From assembly GCA_003024785.1 (NCBI GenBank), contig PUQB01000294.1:17501-81500 (forward strand): 64,000 nucleotides of DNA, in the 5' to 3' direction. The notes beneath the pieces were generated by a model that saw nothing but the letters and a program-made list of their open reading frames with translations, searched no databases and had not been told where the DNA came from. The stretch's first letter is position 1. Every line of letters starts with the position of its first letter. Positions 1 to 11,519 of the stretch are shown here, in pieces. A program made the translations under genes and the position numbers. The DNA comes from Selaginella tamariscina. Lineage: Eukaryota; Streptophyta; Lycopodiopsida; Selaginellales; Selaginellaceae.

Positions 1-2678
1 TCTCGTGAGTTGACCAGTTGATTAAATAAATTATTTGAATCTTATTAAAGCCATGCATCATACTAGTTGCTGAGAATAGTGAAGTTTGAATTGTAATGGT
101 GTACTTGCAATGGTTAGGAAGTTGATTTTATGTTTGAAGGTATAACAAATATGTAATTTAATGTGATTTAAATTAAAAAAAAACCATCAATACAATATAT
201 ATATTAGTTTGGTGAATCATTGTGTTAATTAATTTTAAGGGAAAATTACATTTATATTCCTGAAATTTATCATATTTACATATATACTCTTAGATGTTTT
301 ATATTTACATATATACTCTTTAAACTTTAATTTAAAACTTCATAAATTTCAAAATTAGAAATTAAAGCATTTTTAAAAAATCAATAAAATTTATAATTAA
401 TTTGTATTTTATTATATTTAGGTCTAAAATACAACTTATTAAACATATATATCATTTTTTAATATGACAAATTTTTAACATTTAACACTTAATTATTTCA
501 TTTGTAATATATTATGACTAAAAAATATATTTTTAGTTAATATTGTTATTTTAAAAGTTGAAATATTATAATTAAAGTTTTTTAAGGGTATATATGTAAA
601 TTTACAATTTTTAAAAAGGTATATATATAAATATAAAACTTCTAAAGATATATATGTAAATATAATAAATTTCAAGGGTATAAATGTAATTTTTCCTTAA
701 CTTTATATTTATTATAATGTTCATTTGTATATCTAGTTATATTATCAATGGTTTATGAATTATTAAGTAAAATTAATTATGAATACATTGAGCATTTAAA
801 AGTTATTAATGTTGTAATAATTATATGGTGTGTGATAATAATATTTAGGTAAAAATTAAAGCTTTTCTCATATGTGTTTTCAAATTAATGAGGAGTTACA
901 CATTTTTAGAAACTTGAGGACTTAAAATTCATAATAATAGATTGTGTCATATTATACAATATGATTATCATTATGCTAGCCCCAAGACTATAAAACAAAG
1001 GCAATAGAGACTTACAAGCTTTCATCCAGTAATATCAACATGCATGAGACACACTATACATTATTAACTTTGCAATGACATTATTGAATATTTGTGGGCA
1101 AGAAAAAATGAATCATAAACTTTCTTATCATTTTTTAATTTTTTTTTTTACTTATGATAAATCAAAATTAACGATTCTCTACTAATTATGCAAATACTTT
1201 ACTTTTTCAACATCATATACTTCATCCATTCCTTCCATTATGGTCTACTCATGAGTATTCTTGATGTATTGTTTGATTACTAGTTAAAAATGCAACATTT
1301 TATTTAGTGTCTTTATCTTCAAGGTTATAAGTTTAATTATTAATCCTTGGTTTTTCACAATTTACTTCATGAAACTCTCTAAAACCTCAGACTTGTTGAC
1401 CTTAGCCTTCTTACAATTGATTTAAGTGTTTCCACGGCTTCAACAATCTTGTCCTTAAGTTCATTGACTTCATTATCTTTAATAATATTTTTCTCAATAT
1501 GCTATAACACCTAGATTGAAATCACTATGTTTTAAATAATATAAAGTATAGGACGTGTGTGTGCGTGACATAATGTTCTATTCAGTTAAAAAATTTCAAT
1601 AACATATTACCTATTAAAACCTTTCTCTGTTCCCTTAATCTAATTAAAGAGTATCATAATGACTTGGTTATGCTTAAGTCTTTTTTACATATTTCACAGT
1701 CTTTACGTATGTGATCAACTCATTAAATTATAACTATAATATTACCTTTTTCTTCTTTTGGAGCCATGTTAGTTTCTATCACAACTTGATATCTAGATGC
1801 CTTATATAACACACCAATACTCGTGTATAATGTCAAATGAGTCGTTAATACGATTTAGACTCCGTTGAACTTGTTAACAAGTAATTATAAAATCTTTCAA
1901 TGGTTAACCAACCCATCAACATCACAGCTGGTCCCAAACTACAAAAATTCAACTTGAATTTTTGTAAGATTTTACATAAGAAAGTAATGTGCTTCTTCTC
2001 TTTTCCCATGATCTTGTCCTCATTGGTTTCTAATTAGCATTTTGCGAGGAGCTCATCCTCGCAAAAGACAATTTCTTCTACTTTTTTCCTTCTCAATGGG
2101 GTGCTATTGTGCAACCTTGTTGCTTCTTGAGGGTTCTTTATGATACATTGATGTTTTACGATGAGTGTCTATGAAAGTAGATGAAGTATTTGGTGCATTG
2201 TTTAACTTAAGAAGATTTGCAATTATCATTGTGATAGAAAGTAGATGAATCTGTGTTGGTGTGTTGTGGTACAAAGGAGGGGTTGGGCGGGCGCAAAGGG
2301 AGAGGGCAATGGGCCATCGTTGTGATTTAACGGTTGGGCCTACACTTAGTGCCGTCTTAATCCAGATTATAAATGTTGTTAAATTTTAATAATGGGTTAG
2401 TAATTATTCTAAATATGTAGTTGTATACACCATGCATATATCGAAGTTTTATACGAGCAAACATCAAAGTTGGCAGCCACGTAGGCAAAGCAGGAGGAGT
2501 TGGTTCTCTACGGTTTACTGTGTTCTTTTGGGCAATCTGTGCTGTACTAGTGTGGATCACTTGTATGTCCGTATAGGTCAAAGCTTCATCCGTACACACG
2601 GGCCTCACTTTTATCCGTCTATTGCTTAAGCTAAATTGATTTGTTAAGCAAAATTTCATCTTACAGTACTAAGGTATT
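1..2678. other. AT-rich intergenic region
   Basis: No convincing coding exon is visible. The sequence is very AT-rich apart from a more balanced stretch at about 2270-2640, which lies directly downstream of the ARF stop codon and may be part of that gene's 3' UTR. Short open frames here have no recognisable domain and no splice-site support. A fold-back element at 237-698 is listed separately. Confidence 0.7.
237..698. repeat. Fold-back / MITE-like inverted-repeat element
   Basis: The left arm (about 237-335) starts AAGGGAAAATTACATTTATA. The right arm (about 555-698), read in reverse complement, starts AAGGAAAAATTACATTTATA. The two arms then track each other for about 90 bases or more with mismatches, through the shared blocks GAAATTTAT and ATATTTACATATATA. 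The outer ends sit in TTAAGG...CCTTAA, so a TTAA or TAA target duplication is possible. There is no coding capacity. This fits a non-autonomous MITE; the superfamily cannot be assigned from sequence alone. Confidence 0.6.
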
Positions 2679-3100
2679 CTAAGTTTTGTTAAGATCATCT
2701 GTCGTAGCAATCATCGATGGTGACGAGGACGAATCTTGTTGATCAATCAGCTGTATCATCTTCTCAACTTCTCCACGAGATAAGATACGAATAGAGCGAA
2801 CTGTAGCACAAAACTCCCTGTATACATATTACACTTTAGTTCCAACACTTAATGCGTGTATGTGTGTACGTCTTATGCGTGTGTGTGTGCGTATAGATTA
2901 ATCATGGAATGATGTACTTTAGATTTTATTTCTGAGAGAGAGTTAATTATCATTGGTATTAAGTGGTGTACATTTACAACTGTTACTAAGGAGAAATACA
3001 GATAAACTTAATCACAATCTTCAAGTACGATAAACAGATCTTCGAGTTCAATAAACATCTGTATATTGTACTCAAAGATTTATAATACACACACATGGAC

Positions 3101-3139
<39 letters not shown>

Positions 3140-6102
3140 CCCAAGTGTCGTCACCAATGAGAAGCATGTCACCCTCGTTATCTATATACACAGCTTGCCA
3201 GCCGGAATCGGAATCGTTGAGCGTTTCATCGATTCCAAAAAGCTGCCTTATTTCTTCCAGGAGCTCCATATAGCCCTGGAACTTGGACATGTCCACAGCA
3301 CGTCCTACTGCACCCTTCTTCTGCACCTATACAAATACACACACCCACACACATTAATATTCAAACTTATGATGCATATGATACATACATCCAAGCAACA
3401 TGACATGAAAATTTTGCCGACGGACATACAATTCTAGATATATATATGTACACATAGAAACAGATCTATATACATGCATTCAGAAAACTGGATTGATATA
3501 TAGACATTGTTGAGCAACGGTGCGAGTTAAGACACAGTAATTGACGTGTGTGCGTGCGTCTATGCGAGCTCTGGTGCTAAATAATATACTCGCATGCACA
3601 CCCAAACACATAAAAAAAGCTTGTCAAGAGAAGAGACACCATAAATGGATATCTTGTCTGGTTACATTGCAAGAATGATATTGAACACGCTAGAGTAATT
3701 TATAGACATATACATAAGATCGTACATCCAATTCGTAGATGCATGTAGATAAACGATCAAAGGATACCATGCAAATGTAATATGCATCCATACAAACAAT
3801 CTAGATGCGTGTGTAAGCTATGCATATGTAATATACATATAACAGTATATTTGGTTTGATTTCGGAATAGATTCATATTATACATACCTATATGCATACA
3901 TACGTGTATATATATATAGCGCACCTTCGTACAAGTTCTGCCGGGAAGATGGATCCAGCTCTCACTTGTGGTTGAACCCATGAAGCCCAAGCTCGATACG
4001 TTTTTGCTGTTTGAAACAGATCTTAAAGAGAAGCCAAACAATTTGCAATCTTGCTCCGTGTTCTTTGGCTCCTTTAACGTGGCCACATCGACTTCTGTAG
4101 CATATCAAAAGCCGTCTTATTTAATCTATTTTAATTGCTTGGTGTGTACATACGATATACATATGTGGGTGTAGGATGAAATATATGCATCAATACAGAT
4201 GCGCACGCACACACACACAAATTTGTAAAACTTACTTATTGATGTTGGTCTCGGTAACATTAACTTCATAATGGAACTCTCAGTTTGTGGTTGCATGAGA
4301 GTTGCATAATCCATTACTAGAGGCTCAGTAATGTTGCAGGGTCTCGCACAGATTTCCTGTTAACACACATACAACACACACATATATATGCAGACGTGTA
4401 TGCGTTGCGTGCGTGCGTGCGTGTTACCTTGGATTTTCTCTCTCGGAACTGTTGAACACAAAATCTCAATTGTTGCTGGTGTGCATCTTGTGAATCTCCG
4501 GAACGCATTACCCAGTCATGTAGTCCTGTTTTATCAGTAAGTGTCTTGTTATTATTCACACTGTGTGATTTGTGTAGATCATGTAAAACCCGTTGAAACC
4601 GCAATGGAGAATAAGTAAGATTGTCATAGGAACTTCTAACACCTGCTATGAACATATTGCATCAGCATATGCAAATACTTTAATACACATACACAGCGTA
4701 CACATATGCATCCATGTATACTTCTATATGCATACAGGTGGCGGACGCTAATACACAGTGTATGATATACAATTATATATGATTATTACCGATATCTGTC
4801 GGTATTGTTGGTCGAAACCTTTTGCTGGACATATTTCCCGGCGGACTCACATTCGGCGCGATAAAGGGCTCAATCTCCCATGGTGATACCCTTTCCTGCC
4901 TTTCGCTTGCTGCATGCTCGTCCCAAGCAACCTTTAGGAAGGAACTTAATATTACATACAATTTGTGAACTAAATTTTTTATTATATTGAAACTGTGATA
5001 GAAATGTATATTACACTAAAAGTAATCAACAATATATATTATATATAGACACACACACACACACACCTTCAAGCAACGCCACTTTGAGCTAGGCCAGCGT
5101 GTTGGATCAATGTCACCTATTCCATTTATAGTTCCCATGTACCTGACACTATACCGTTTTTAGCACAGGAAGACACATCTACATATTACAGTACATTTAA
5201 ATATCGATCAGATAAGAACTGAATAAATGACTACTAACCTTCTCTCAGAAGAGTCTTCAGTTTCGAATCTCATTTTAAATCGCATTCCAATAGACATGTT
5301 TAACTTGAAAGACTTGACGTACTTGAAATATGGAACTACAAATTCAGCCGGACTTGCCCTGTAAAGCATAATGTGTTTGCGTGTGTGTGGGGCATACATG
5401 TTTGTCCATATTAATCATACGTACGAGAGGTTCGTGTTATCATTATTCTTTATTCTGGGTATATACTCAACTTTCAAATACGGCTCGTGTTCATGTAAAA
5501 ATTGCAAGTATTTTCATACGTGCGAAACCTATTGATGCAAGTTTGCCCAAGTCAACTGTATGTACATGTATGCAGACATCAATCTATATACGTATTAGAG
5601 AATAATCTCCCCTGGATGTGCCTGTGTATACTTGTGTGTGTGTGCGCGCGCGCGCGAGTGGGCCGTAAAAGAGACCATACCGTGGATTGTAGAAGACTGT
5701 GAACATTGTTTTTGTGGAGACCGCATGTGCTGCTGCAGCCAGAACACCAATCTGCATACTGTGACTTGAGAGCAATGATGAAGACGTGACGCTGTTTTGA
5801 GGTCGCACAGCACGTCTGATTCCAATTCTTAGTTCGCCATTATCTCCTCTGAAATTTCAAAGGGCATCACACGAATGATCATTATGAGTATGGTATTATA
5901 CAATCATATATATATAAAGTTACTATAACTTTCCTTACCTGACAAAAAGAACAGCATCCCCTGCTACTAGCCTCTTCTGGCCTACGAACATACTCCATCC
6001 TGTCGTCAAAAGGTGTCTTCGTGGTTGTCCTGGAATTTTTCAACGTTACTTCTTCTCTCTATGTATGTACATACATACATACATACATACATATACATAT
6101 AC

Positions 6103-6161
<59 letters not shown>

Positions 6162-7408
6162 CACGTATGCATATTGAATGATATAATGAAATCACCTCGA
6201 TAGATATGACGGAATTTCCACTCGACTCCATGCAAATCTTTGGCTATAAGTTCTTGTACAGGAGGTGTCTGCTGATAGTCCTGACAATCACGAAAAGTGA
6301 GACAAAGGCGGTAAAGAAAAGACAATACATATTTACACAAACATCCTCTCTTACATATACAAATATGGATGTATGTACGTACATATACACATACATACAG
6401 ACGTATAGGCCTTACGAGTGGAGCGAAGCACTCTTCGGCAGCTCGTCTTGGGACTGAGAATCCACCATGAGTACTAGTGTCGGAAGATGTTAAGTTCTTA
6501 CAAAACATGGACAACTTCGGCTTTGGAGAAATAGTGGGCTCATCAAATTCAAGTGATTGACCAGTTTGCTGCATGAGATATGACAATCCAGCAATAAGAA
6601 ACAAGTAATAATATGTAATGTAACAAGGAATAAAATATGGATATATCACAATCTCACCTCGTTTTCAGGGACGAGAGTCATCTGTGCGTAGACTTCATCC
6701 GTTTCTCGGTAGGCCTACAGTTACAGACCAGTGAAGTGCGTAATGTATTAATAAACAAATACAATATATTATTAAGTGCAATATATTGTAAACTTACCCC
6801 CAGTGATAAGTTCAGAACGCGACAGAAGATTTGAGAAGGGAGATTATATTGGGGGATTTGCAAATCTGCCGCGCTCTGATTAGTGGATGAAAGCACCTGT
6901 CAAAATCATGAATAGCAGACACTGGTATTTTAATGATATTATTCATGCAGACATAAGACAAATATCCAACAGCACAAACATGTTCAAAATAATGATTTTG
7001 TTTTATACTTGAGACATATAATCATATAACAAGTAGATACACAGGAATGTTGAAGAGCACAAACCTGTTCGATATGACCCTGTGGGAAGTATACGACTCT
7101 GTCTCCAACACGAGGGAGACAAACAAGAGGACCAGCACATGCATGCCATGCTTGTGAATCAAGTGAGCTTTCTCTAGCTGCAGAAGAAGGAAAGAAACCA
7201 AGTTAGAAATACAAAAGCACAAATATGTCCCATGTATAAAAAACCAAACTGAGTTAACTGTAAAAGCAACATGAAATTGGTTCTGTTGTAAAATTATGTA
7301 TAAATTTGACGATATATATCGACCTGAGGAAGCATATCCATTGAATGATGGAACTTTGAATTGGTCGGGGAATGTGTGGAGTTGAATCCGCCTTCGGAAA
7401 TCCTCCAT
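2679..7408 (-). CDS. Auxin response factor (ARF), class-B-like, 16 exons
   Basis: This transcription factor binds auxin response elements and regulates auxin-responsive genes in the nucleus. Coding exons in 5' to 3' order on the minus strand: 7324-7408, 7065-7177, 6798-6896, 6658-6714, 6416-6568, 6196-6280, 5939-6029, 5681-5848, 5239-5358, 5067-5142, 4790-4931, 4428-4642, 4236-4356, 3925-4094, 3139-3326, 2679-2817. They total 2022 nt (673 aa) with consistent phases and GT-AG sites. The B3 DNA-binding domain (about residues 135-240) carries [16 protein letters not shown] and [12 protein letters not shown]. The ARF middle domain (about 284-400) carries FYNPRASPAEF and [19 protein letters not shown] motif resembles the K/RLFG repression motif of class B ARFs. 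The C-terminal PB1 domain (about 565-655) has [10 protein letters not shown] and the acidic GDDTWEEF patch. The RHIYRGQP and DLHGVEWKF wording is closest to ARF3/ARF4 types, and having PB1 favours an ARF4-like arrangement; this class call is inference. The chosen ATG is the first in-frame one, because the frame has a stop just upstream. It is the only multi-exon gene here needing no frame correction. Confidence 0.93.
4572..4592 (-). promoter_or_regulatory. Degenerate tasiARF-like target position in ARF
   Basis: In ARF2/3/4 genes the tasiARF small RNA pairs with mRNA encoding KVLQGQE. Here the middle region encodes RVLHDLH after RFQ, at a comparable place between the ARF domain and PB1. By eye about 12 of 21 bases match the canonical target, too few for reliable slicing. 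It may be an eroded site or chance similarity. Confidence 0.25.
6061..6158. repeat. Compound (TACA)n / (TATACA)n / (TA)n microsatellite
   Basis: It sits inside an ARF intron between the exons at 5939-6029 and 6196-6280. The TA run is about 65 bases. Open frames through it are artefacts of the repeat. Confidence 0.95.
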
Positions 7409-8502
7409 ACATCCGTGGAGATGGAAGTCCACTGTCACGCATTATGCAGAAGTAGATGTTCCTGCCACCAATCTGTTCCCATAAATCCCATATCCTATCT
7501 TTTTCTGTTGTTTCTAGAACTAAAATACTAATTAATTCAGGACCAAGAGCTTCACCCCCTATAAAAATCCCTCTAAGTTCCTAATCAACAAGTCCCGTCG
7601 AGAAACCTGCAATACACAATTGAAACAAAGACGAAGAAGCTTCTTAAACACAAAGAATGCACAAAGCACTATAGATTGCACTTTAAAAAAAGAAAAAAAA
7701 CTGAACAAAGGACAGACAGACAAGCACAAGGTGCTTGTGTGTCATATTGGGGACAGACAGCACAAGTCAACAGCACCTAACCACCAGGAAGTGGTGAGCT
7801 TTTGGAGTTGGTGAACTTGAGTGGGTAGGAAACCAGTCATGTGAATCTTGTTTCCACCTTACATCGGGAAACAATAAAAGAAGGACTTGCGACAAATCGA
7901 ATCACTATTATTATATTCTTTTTTGCATATTCTTACATACGATTTAACGAACCAATCCAATTAGTTCGTCTGCCAAAAAGACGAGATTTTGGGACAAAGA
8001 TCAATGGATTAATGCCGGATTTTCTGGGAAAATAGAAAGATTTCAAGAATGTAGATGGAACAAGAAAACCAAGATTTTGGGCAGTGGATGCATGTGTATC
8101 CCATTCACTGCTTGTACATTGAGAATATATGGAAAATTTGTGGTTTAGTGAACAAGACGAGATTTTGGGCAAAGATCGAAGGTCGGAGAATGCAGGAACG
8201 CTCAGCAAAGATAAACAAAGTTGGGAATAAACATATGAAAAAGATAGATTTTTGGACAGATTTCAGCAATGCAGGGAAATTAATGACGAAGAAACAGGAA
8301 TTTCCACAACACACTTGGCACAGATTTTCGAAAAACAGCAAGAATGCAGTATACAGACCTTGGATAGAAGACCTTCCGTCGCTTCCAGGACCGAATGCGG
8401 GGCGAGAAAGTATGAAGATCCGGAGAGATTGATGGCGCCATGGCGGATCGGGGAGGCGAATCGCTCTTCCTTCGTCTTCACGCGCTCTTCGTAGTTGTCC
8501 AT
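7409..8502 (-). other. ARF 5' leader region with probable UTR intron
   Basis: Reading the minus strand, a 3' splice site (TATTGCAG followed by GTTTCTCG) lies near 7605. A good donor (CCAAG followed by GTCTGT) lies near 8358. This suggests a 5' UTR intron of roughly 750 bases. Upstream ATGs occur at 8502 (a 48-codon frame up to the donor) and just above the main start. They would be upstream open reading frames, or alternative starts if splicing differs. Confidence 0.45.
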
Positions 8503-10164
8503 CTTGCTTCCCTTAAACCCCTAAACAAACCCGAGCTTAACGCAAAACGTCTGGCTAACGGACCCTAAGCATGCCGCCGCCGGCTCTCGACACGGAATAT
8601 CCGGCCGGTTAGAGACGGCGCGTGGTTTTCCTCGCCGTAAATGCGCCGGCGGCAGCTGTCACAAAGGACGGTCGGCCAGGCCGTCAGAATATTCTCGCAA
8701 AGGGTAACAGTGACAGAATATTCTCTAAACTGCGCGCCAAGCTGGCGGTGGGGCTATAGCGGATCATCATTGAGGCCAGCGGCAGTTTTTTGGCCAGTCG
8801 GGCATGTCGGCCAGGCAGCCGGCAACTAACTCTGTAAACCCTATTAGGGCAAGCTGGTAACTGTCGAACACTAGTTCTGTTAAGGGTAAAATATCAAATA
8901 TGTAAAAAGGGTGAAATATCCAAAAGGAATCTGTCGTTTTTTTACGGCGGATCAGGTCGCAATCCCGCCCGCAACTGACATCTGGGATTCGTGAGAGTAT
9001 AGGAGACCTAGTATAGTTACGCGGCGGTAAAATAAAGAGTGGAGGTAAAACGTAATTAAATACATCCACGCTATGACATTTACGTTGATTGTGATATTTT
9101 TACATGTATATTTATATATATAATTGAATTACATGTATATATATACGTGTACATGTATGAAAACACTACGTGGCAATTTCATTATCCGACGGATAATAAT
9201 GTGTTCATGTAAGGAGCACGTTTATATATTAACCATGTGTTAACAATGTATATATTTTCATTTGATTTAAATTTTAAATTTTCTATAAATGTAATTTATT
9301 TAAATTAAATTATGTCATTTCACACTTTACATGTGACATGTAAAAGATGAAAATGTCCACGTAATAGGGACCGGAGATCACGTGGAGGGCGGATAGCCGC
9401 ATATTATTTATACTATACATTTATGTAATATTTTAAAAGCAATGAAACCAACATTTGTACTTTGAAAAGGGATATGTCTAGCAGATTGAAGAGCGACATC
9501 CTTATTGGAACACGAGATTCTCCCCCGTTAAAGTTTAAGGGTACCTTACCCTTAATCTGGTCGTTAAATTATCGCTAATCATGGTATATACTTTCATACA
9601 ATAATTAAATTGTTTGTATTTGCGATTTGTGGGCCACTTGCTTTGCATGAGACAACATTGACCCATGCATATATACACATATTCATGTGTGTGTTATCAC
9701 ACACACACACACACACATATAATTATCTCGAAATTTACATGACATAACAAATGAGGGAGCAGCTAATGTGCTTGATGCTTTAATATATATATCCTTGAGG
9801 ACCTGATTTTTGCTTCTTGTGGATTTATAGGGATACGTGGACAATGACACACACACGCACACATGCACACACATTAATGGATATACATTGGAGTTTATGT
9901 ATTTACGTTCATTCATTTCATTCACGTGTGTTTATATACAAATTAATGCGATATATCTTGTGATATATTTATGATATTATACAACCTGTGTATGTGTGCG
10001 CGCGTTTATTCTTTTAGACACCCAAAATCTGCATAGTAGTACTATCAAAAGCACTTGTTGAGAGAGAGAGAGAGTTTGGTACTTTAAAACATACAATATC
10101 CTGAAGCATATTCTATGGCTTTCCTTTTTACACAGTTATGTATATACATAAAGATATAGTTATA
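8503..10164. other. Intergenic region / ARF promoter side
   Basis: The first 500 bases are relatively GC-rich and lie upstream of the ARF leader, so they probably include its promoter. A telobox-like AAACCCCTAAAC stretch is at about 8514-8525. Beyond 9060 the DNA is AT-rich with (CA)n and (GA)n runs. No gene is visible. Confidence 0.5.
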
Positions 10165-10369
10165 TGTAAGATACTGTATATTAGGTAACGTACCGTATAT
10201 ATGCATGTGATATACGCACATGCGTAGTGACACATGGGTGGTGATCTGGCCCCCATGTGTCAGCGCCACGTGTCGCATGTGTGCCACGTGGCAGGAGACC
10301 TCCTGTATATAAGCAGGGTTTTTTGTAAACTAAGAGATCAGATTTTCATTTAATATATCTACTCTTTCA
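10165..10369 (+). repeat. 5' LTR
   Basis: This LTR is 205 bp and begins TG and ends CA. Its U3 contains an 11-bp perfect inverted repeat (TGACACATGGG at 10228-10238 and CCCATGTGTCA at 10252-10262). Two CACGTG G-boxes lie at 10267 and 10285, and a TATATAA box at about 10306. Transcription would start shortly after the TATA box. Confidence 0.93.
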
Positions 10370-10370
10370 T

Positions 10371-10386
10371 TGGTGGAGAAGTTGGG
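10371..10386 (+). other. Putative primer binding site
   Basis: One base after the 5' LTR, the sequence TGGTGGAGAAGTTGGG begins with TGG, the complement of a tRNA CCA end. It does not match the initiator-methionine type (TGGTATCAGAGC) common in plant LTR elements, so another tRNA primer is implied. Confidence 0.55.
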
Positions 10387-10422
10387 TATTCCTTTCTTCC
10401 GCATTTTCTTTTTCTTGTTTCC

Positions 10423-11506
10423 ATGACAATGAACATGGAGACGGCTTTTAGCATTATTGCTACTGCTATTGATGCACAAACTAAGTTGTTGGAGCGCTTC
10501 GTTGAGGGTCCGTCCTCCTCTTCCCCGTCTGAGCCTCATGCCGGGGGATCTGCTTCTAGTACTCCTTCATCTTCTTCACAGGCCACAAATCCGAGGGTTC
10601 GACCCCGATCTTTTTGTGGTGATCCGAGAGATGATGTATACCACTGGTTTGATCATTTCCAAGTCATTGTTCGTTATCATGGTTGGGATGAGGCCCATGC
10701 TCTCAGAGAATTCCCTACATGTTTGGAAGGCCCTGCGCTCAAGTGGTATAATGGATTGGCTGCGGAGATTCAAGCCAATAGTAATCGGTTAACGGAATGT
10801 CTCAAACGTACGTTTGGCAAAGTTGAGGATTCAGATGATGCTTTCCAACAACTGCATGCGATACGACAACATCCTGGTGAGTCTGTTATGCGGTTTAGTA
10901 TTAGGTTCGGGGATTTAGTTCGGCGTGCGTATCCTAACATGCCTGAGCCTATTAAGCTCGGTATGTTATGGCCAACTATGCGACCCGAACTTGTTCGATT
11001 CGTTCGGGCTCTTCGTCCTACCACATTGGAGGAAGCTTTTGCACTAGCTCAACGTTTTGAGTTGGTGCCTGGTGAGGGCCGTGTTCCCCTTGGGGTTACC
11101 TGCTCCTCTTGTTCAGCGTGCTGATCCAATGGAGGTTGATGCTGCTGCATATGTGCCCGCACGACAAGCCTTTCGTGGTCGACCTCGGGGCCCACCCCGT
11201 GGACCACCTCCACGAAATCGTCCTGCACCTGCTCCAGTTCCTGCCCGTGGTGGTCAAAATCCACGGATTCGTGACAGGAGGAATCGGAACAATGCAGGTC
11301 AACCCAATCAAGTTCATTGCTGGGCCTGTTGGGCACCTGGACATACTTGGCGGGCATGCGATGTGTATCCTGATTGGCGTCCACCACATCCAGGCTGGCG
11401 ACCATATGTTCCGGATGGTGTACCTGTGGCGGCCATTATGTCTGATGATGAGCTTCCAGATGATGACGCTTCTCTTGCGGGTGGATCTGTTGCGGAAAAC
11501 CAGTAA
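10423..11506 (+). pseudogene. Ty3/gypsy gag (capsid and zinc knuckle), frameshifted
   Basis: The frame opens at MTMNMETAF. It covers a Ser-rich linker and a retrotransposon gag capsid region (CFGDPR-like start, HWFDHF, GPALKWYNGL, around residues 60-215). At about 11080 the reading frame shifts by one. The second frame continues through an Arg/Pro-rich nucleocapsid with a single CX2CX4HX4C zinc knuckle (CWACWAPGHTWRAC, about 11312-11355) and stops at 11506. Gag would package the element's RNA. The shift may be a mutation or a sequencing indel. Confidence 0.85.
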
Positions 11507-11519
11507 TCGTACGGGCGAC

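Noticed and set aside
493..675. 60-codon frame in the AT-rich fold-back element
   Set aside because: Composition-driven (Phe/Ile/Tyr/Lys) translation of inverted-repeat sequence.
2357..2659. 100-codon minus-strand frame just downstream of the ARF stop
   Set aside because: No domain, no splice context, and it lies where the ARF 3' UTR is expected.
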